Assembly (NCBI GenBank): GCA_021155205.1
Contig: JAJNPS010000021.1
Coordinates: forward strand, 368,226-432,225
Direction of reading: 5' to 3'
Origin: Rhodobacterales bacterium
Lineage (GTDB): Bacteria; Pseudomonadota; Alphaproteobacteria; Rhodobacterales; Rhodobacteraceae
Length of the DNA stretch: 64,000 bases
Made by a program: the position numbers and the translations under genes. The notes beneath the pieces were generated by a model, which saw only the letters and a program-made list of their open reading frames with translations, ran no database searches and had not been told where the DNA came from. Positions 61,445-64,000 of the stretch are shown here, piece by piece; position 1 is the stretch's first letter, and every line of letters starts with the position of its first letter.

Positions 61445-61584
61445 CGCGCGGGCTCCGGTCGGTTCGGGCCGGGGTATAGGGGGATGCCTGACGGAAGGAA
61501 AGGGCAGAGCCGTGTCCTCGGCACCTTGCCATCCCGGCTGGGCGCGGCCAATCTGGCAAGGGCAACGCGCAAAGGGGGCCGTCC

Positions 61585-63345
61585 ATGGCTGTGGAATCCG
61601 CCGGCGTCGACCTTGGCGCCATCGTCACCTTGCTGGGGGCTGCGGTGGTTGCCGTCCCCCTTTTCAAACGGCTCGGGCTCGGCTCCATCCTCGGCTACCT
61701 TGCCGCGGGCCTTGCCATCGGACCCTACGGCCTTGGCCTTTTCTCCGACCCGATGTCTATCCTGAGCGCGGCCGAACTGGGCGTCGTCATGTTCCTCTTC
61801 ATCATCGGGCTGGAGATGCAGCCGTCGAAACTCTGGTCGATGCGGCGCGACATCTTCGGCCTTGGCCTTGCGCAGGTTCTTGTCTGCATGGCGCTTCTCT
61901 CCCTCGTCGGCCTCGCCCTCGGCTATCCCTTTGTGCCGTCCCTTGTTGCGGGCACCGGGTTCGTCCTGACCTCCACCGCCATCGTGATGCAGACGCTGGA
62001 AGAGCGTGGCGACCTGACCGCGCCCAAGGGTCAGCGCATCGTCTCCATCCTCCTTCTCGAGGACCTCGCCATCGTCCCGCTCCTGGCGCTCGTCGCCTTT
62101 CTCGCCCCCGGTGCGGAAACCGTCACCCTCGCCGACCGCGCCCTCGGCATCGCGATCGGACTCGGCGCCATCGCCGCCCTCGTCCTTGCCGGCCGCTACC
62201 TCATCAACCCGGTCTTTTCGCTCCTCGCCGCCTCCCGCGCCCGCGAGGTGATGACTGCCGCCGCCCTGCTCATCGTCCTCGGGGCAGCCCTCTGGATGCA
62301 GTTGGGCGGCCTTTCTGCCGCGATGGGGGCCTTTCTCGCCGGCGTTCTCCTCAGCGAATCCTCCTATCGCCACCAGCTTGAAACCGATGTGGAGCCGTTC
62401 CGCGGCCTTCTCCTCGGGCTTTTCTTCCTTGCCGTCGGCATGGCGCTCGACCTTGCCGTGGTCTGGGACAACTGGCGGCTCATTCTCATCTCCGTCGTCG
62501 CCCTGACTGCCTTGAAGATGCTCGCCATCTACACCCTGGCGCGCCTTTTCAAATCCAGCCACCGCGAGGCGGTGGAGCGTCTGGTGCTGATGGCCCAGGG
62601 CGGCGAGTTCGCCTTTGTCCTCTATTCCGCCGCTCTCTCCGTCGGCCTGACCAACGTGGAGGAAAACGCCATCCTGACCGCGATCATCATCCTGTCGATG
62701 GTGATGACCCCCCTTTATCTCGCCCTCCACGACCGCCTGATGCCGAAAACCGCGGTGTCAATGGACGGTATGGAGGCCCCCGAGGATGACGGCGACGCGG
62801 TCCTGCTGATCGGCTTCGGCCGCTTTGGCCAGGTGGTCAGCCAGCCGCTGCTATCCACCGGCCACCGCGTCTCGATCATCGACAGCGACCCCGAAATGAT
62901 CCGCACTGCCCGCACTTTCGGCTTCAAGGTCTATTTCGGCGACGGCACCCGCCTCGATACCCTGCGCGCCGCCGGGGCCATGCACGCCCGCGCCGTCGTC
63001 ATCGCCGTCGACAACCAGGGTGCGGCCACCCGCATCGCGCATCTTCTGCACGACATCTGCCCCATGGTCCCCGTCTTCGCCCGCGCCTACGACCGCCGCC
63101 ACGCCATCGCCCTGATCAGGGCCGGAGCGGTCGACCCGATCCGCGAAACCTATGAATCCGCCATCCAGATGGGGGCGGATGTGCTGCGGCGGCTGGGGTC
63201 AGGGGATAATGTGGTCACGGACACGATTGCCGAAGTGCGGCGCAGGGATGCCGAGCGGTTCGCCCTGCAACTGGCGGGGGACGAGATGTCGGGGAAGTCA
63301 CTGCTGGTGAGCAATGTGGGGATCGCGATGGAGAATTCGGGGTGA
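61585..63345 (+). CDS. Kef-type cation:proton antiporter (CPA2)
   Basis: A 586-residue protein: twelve or so helices (about 10-385) with FIIGLEMQPSKLW and TGFVLTSTAIVMQTL typical of KefB/C, then a cytoplasmic RCK/TrkA-N domain opening LLIGFGRFGQVV near residue 408 with an acidic IIDSDPEM ligand-strand end. It exchanges K+ (or Na+) for protons. No KefF/G ancillary gene is adjacent, so glutathione-adduct gating is unproven. Confidence 0.92.
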   Translation: MAVESAGVDLGAIVTLLGAAVVAVPLFKRLGLGSILGYLAAGLAIGPYGLGLFSDPMSILSAAELGVVMFLFIIGLEMQPSKLWSMRRDIFGLGLAQVLVCMALLSLVGLALGYPFVPSLVAGTGFVLTSTAIVMQTLEERGDLTAPKGQRIVSILLLEDLAIVPLLALVAFLAPGAETVTLADRALGIAIGLGAIAALVLAGRYLINPVFSLLAASRAREVMTAAALLIVLGAALWMQLGGLSAAMGAFLAGVLLSESSYRHQLETDVEPFRGLLLGLFFLAVGMALDLAVVWDNWRLILISVVALTALKMLAIYTLARLFKSSHREAVERLVLMAQGGEFAFVLYSAALSVGLTNVEENAILTAIIILSMVMTPLYLALHDRLMPKTAVSMDGMEAPEDDGDAVLLIGFGRFGQVVSQPLLSTGHRVSIIDSDPEMIRTARTFGFKVYFGDGTRLDTLRAAGAMHARAVVIAVDNQGAATRIAHLLHDICPMVPVFARAYDRRHAIALIRAGAVDPIRETYESAIQMGADVLRRLGSGDNVVTDTIAEVRRRDAERFALQLAGDEMSGKSLLVSNVGIAMENSG

Positions 63346-63359
63346 GGGGGGGCTCAACG

Positions 63360-63680
63360 TGACGTTGCCCCCAAGTTCTATCCAACCTGAGCGAGACTCC
63401 GGTGTTCAGTTTTGCCCAGATGGGCGGGTTGTGCAACGGGGGCTGGCGCGGAGCTGGTCATGGTGCGCAGCGTCAGACCCCGTTGCGGGGCGAAGGTGGC
63501 GGCGTATTCATTTGGGGTCTTCCGGCCGATGCCCGAATGGGGGCGTGCGACATTATAGTCCGTGCGCCAGTCAGCGAGCGTGGCGCGGGCATGAGCCAGT
63601 GACGGGAACAGGGTTTCGTTCAGCAATTCGTCGCGCAGCCGCCCGTTGAAGCTTTCGATAAAGGCGTTCTGGAGACCACC
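63360..63680 (-). mobile_element. IS3-family insertion sequence remnant (3' part of transposase)
   Basis: The minus-strand frame has NAFIESFNGRLRDELLNE, FPSLAHARATLADWR and YNVARPHSGIGRKTPNEYA, the end of the IS3-family orfB integrase domain including its last catalytic Glu region. It stops at 63378. Upstream of about 63680 the match ends abruptly (RFKPSPDLRG is unrelated), so orfA, most of orfB and one end are lost. TGACGTTGCCCCCAAGTT at 63360-63377 is the probable terminal repeat, 14 bp past the antiporter stop. Confidence 0.8.
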
Positions 63681-63811
63681 GCGGAGATCTGGGCTTGGCT
63701 TGAACCGGCATGCAGGGCGGCCGCATGATCGCCGCCTTCTGTGCAACCAAGTTGCTCGCGTAGGGGGCCTCGTAAAACGTTGACCAGGTGTTGACAAGAA
63801 TTTGGAACGAC

Positions 63812-63838
63812 AAAAGCCGAGCGAAACGCTCGGCTTTG
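63812..63838 (-). terminator. Terminator of tRNA-fMet
   Basis: AAGCCGAGCG (63814-63823) and CGCTCGGCTT (63827-63836) form a 10-bp stem with a three-base loop; on the minus strand it leads into TTTTGTCG. It lies 28 bp past the tRNA 3' end. Confidence 0.8.
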
Positions 63839-63863
63839 AAGTCTTTGATTTTACGGAAGATTT

Positions 63864-63940
<77 letters not shown>

Positions 63941-64000
63941 ACGCTTTTCGACCATTGGTCGGCCGGGCAGCCCGGGCTTTTCGGTTTGGCCATCCTCGAA

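Overview
This 64-kb window is chromosomal DNA from a high-GC alphaproteobacterium, almost certainly of the Rhodobacterales (Rhodobacteraceae/Paracoccaceae). The evidence is a CenR-type response regulator, a compact petABC (fbcFBC) cytochrome bc1 operon, divergent putR/putA, a porin ending in SF, a VPLPA-CTERM surface protein, an alphaproteobacterial-type initiator tRNA, and strong C/G preference at third codon positions. Almost all of it is ordinary core genome; the accessory signs are one IS3 remnant, two acetyltransferase remnants and several hairpin repeats.

Layout. 1-5 kb: recQ (truncated by the window edge) and yggT on the minus strand, then UMF1 transporter, mepA, a phytase-like esterase and yhhQ. 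5.35-8.3 kb: a structured RNA locus, then arfB, a class III aminotransferase and an APH-type kinase in overlapping order. 8.3-10.3 kb: pncA-pncB (NAD salvage), minus strand. 10.4-20.7 kb: trhO, pmbA, a CysQ-like phosphatase, a DEAD-box helicase with a long basic tail, 1-Cys peroxiredoxin, aldehyde dehydrogenase and a TMADH-like iron-sulfur flavoenzyme. 20.7-26.4 kb: RluA-type synthase, free methionine-(R)-sulfoxide reductase, cenR, ribA, L,D-transpeptidase, amylosucrase. 26.5-33.7 kb: yggS, porin, DUF3576 lipoprotein, the leuS-lptE-holA operon and a CAP-domain protein.

34-42.2 kb: a Pot-type polyamine ABC transporter, then putR and putA. 42.2-49.3 kb: rhomboid protease, rpmI-rplT, a frameshifted VPLPA-CTERM gene, a TetR/VOC divergent pair, pheS, dinB and N-formylglutamate amidohydrolase. 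49.3-54.4 kb: tRNA-Val(GAC), rpmJ, a PaiB-like FMN protein, a GST and petABC. 54.4-57.8 kb: thiBPQ with its TPP riboswitch. 57.9-63.4 kb: TerC, aroC, an inositol-monophosphatase-family enzyme and a Kef-type antiporter. The window ends with an IS3 transposase remnant and tRNA-fMet.

The most unusual locus is at about 5354-5631. A good -35 box is followed by a 17-nt perfect complement of the 16S rRNA 3' tail placed as the Shine-Dalgarno of an 18-codon ORF. About 100 nt downstream lies a near-copy of the 16S tail itself (13 of 15 bases) that can pair with it. A central hairpin and a very strong terminator follow, and the next gene is the ribosome-rescue hydrolase arfB. This looks like an RNA that mimics or senses the mRNA-16S interaction. 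No name for it is offered here; the structure is read from sequence, the function is inference.
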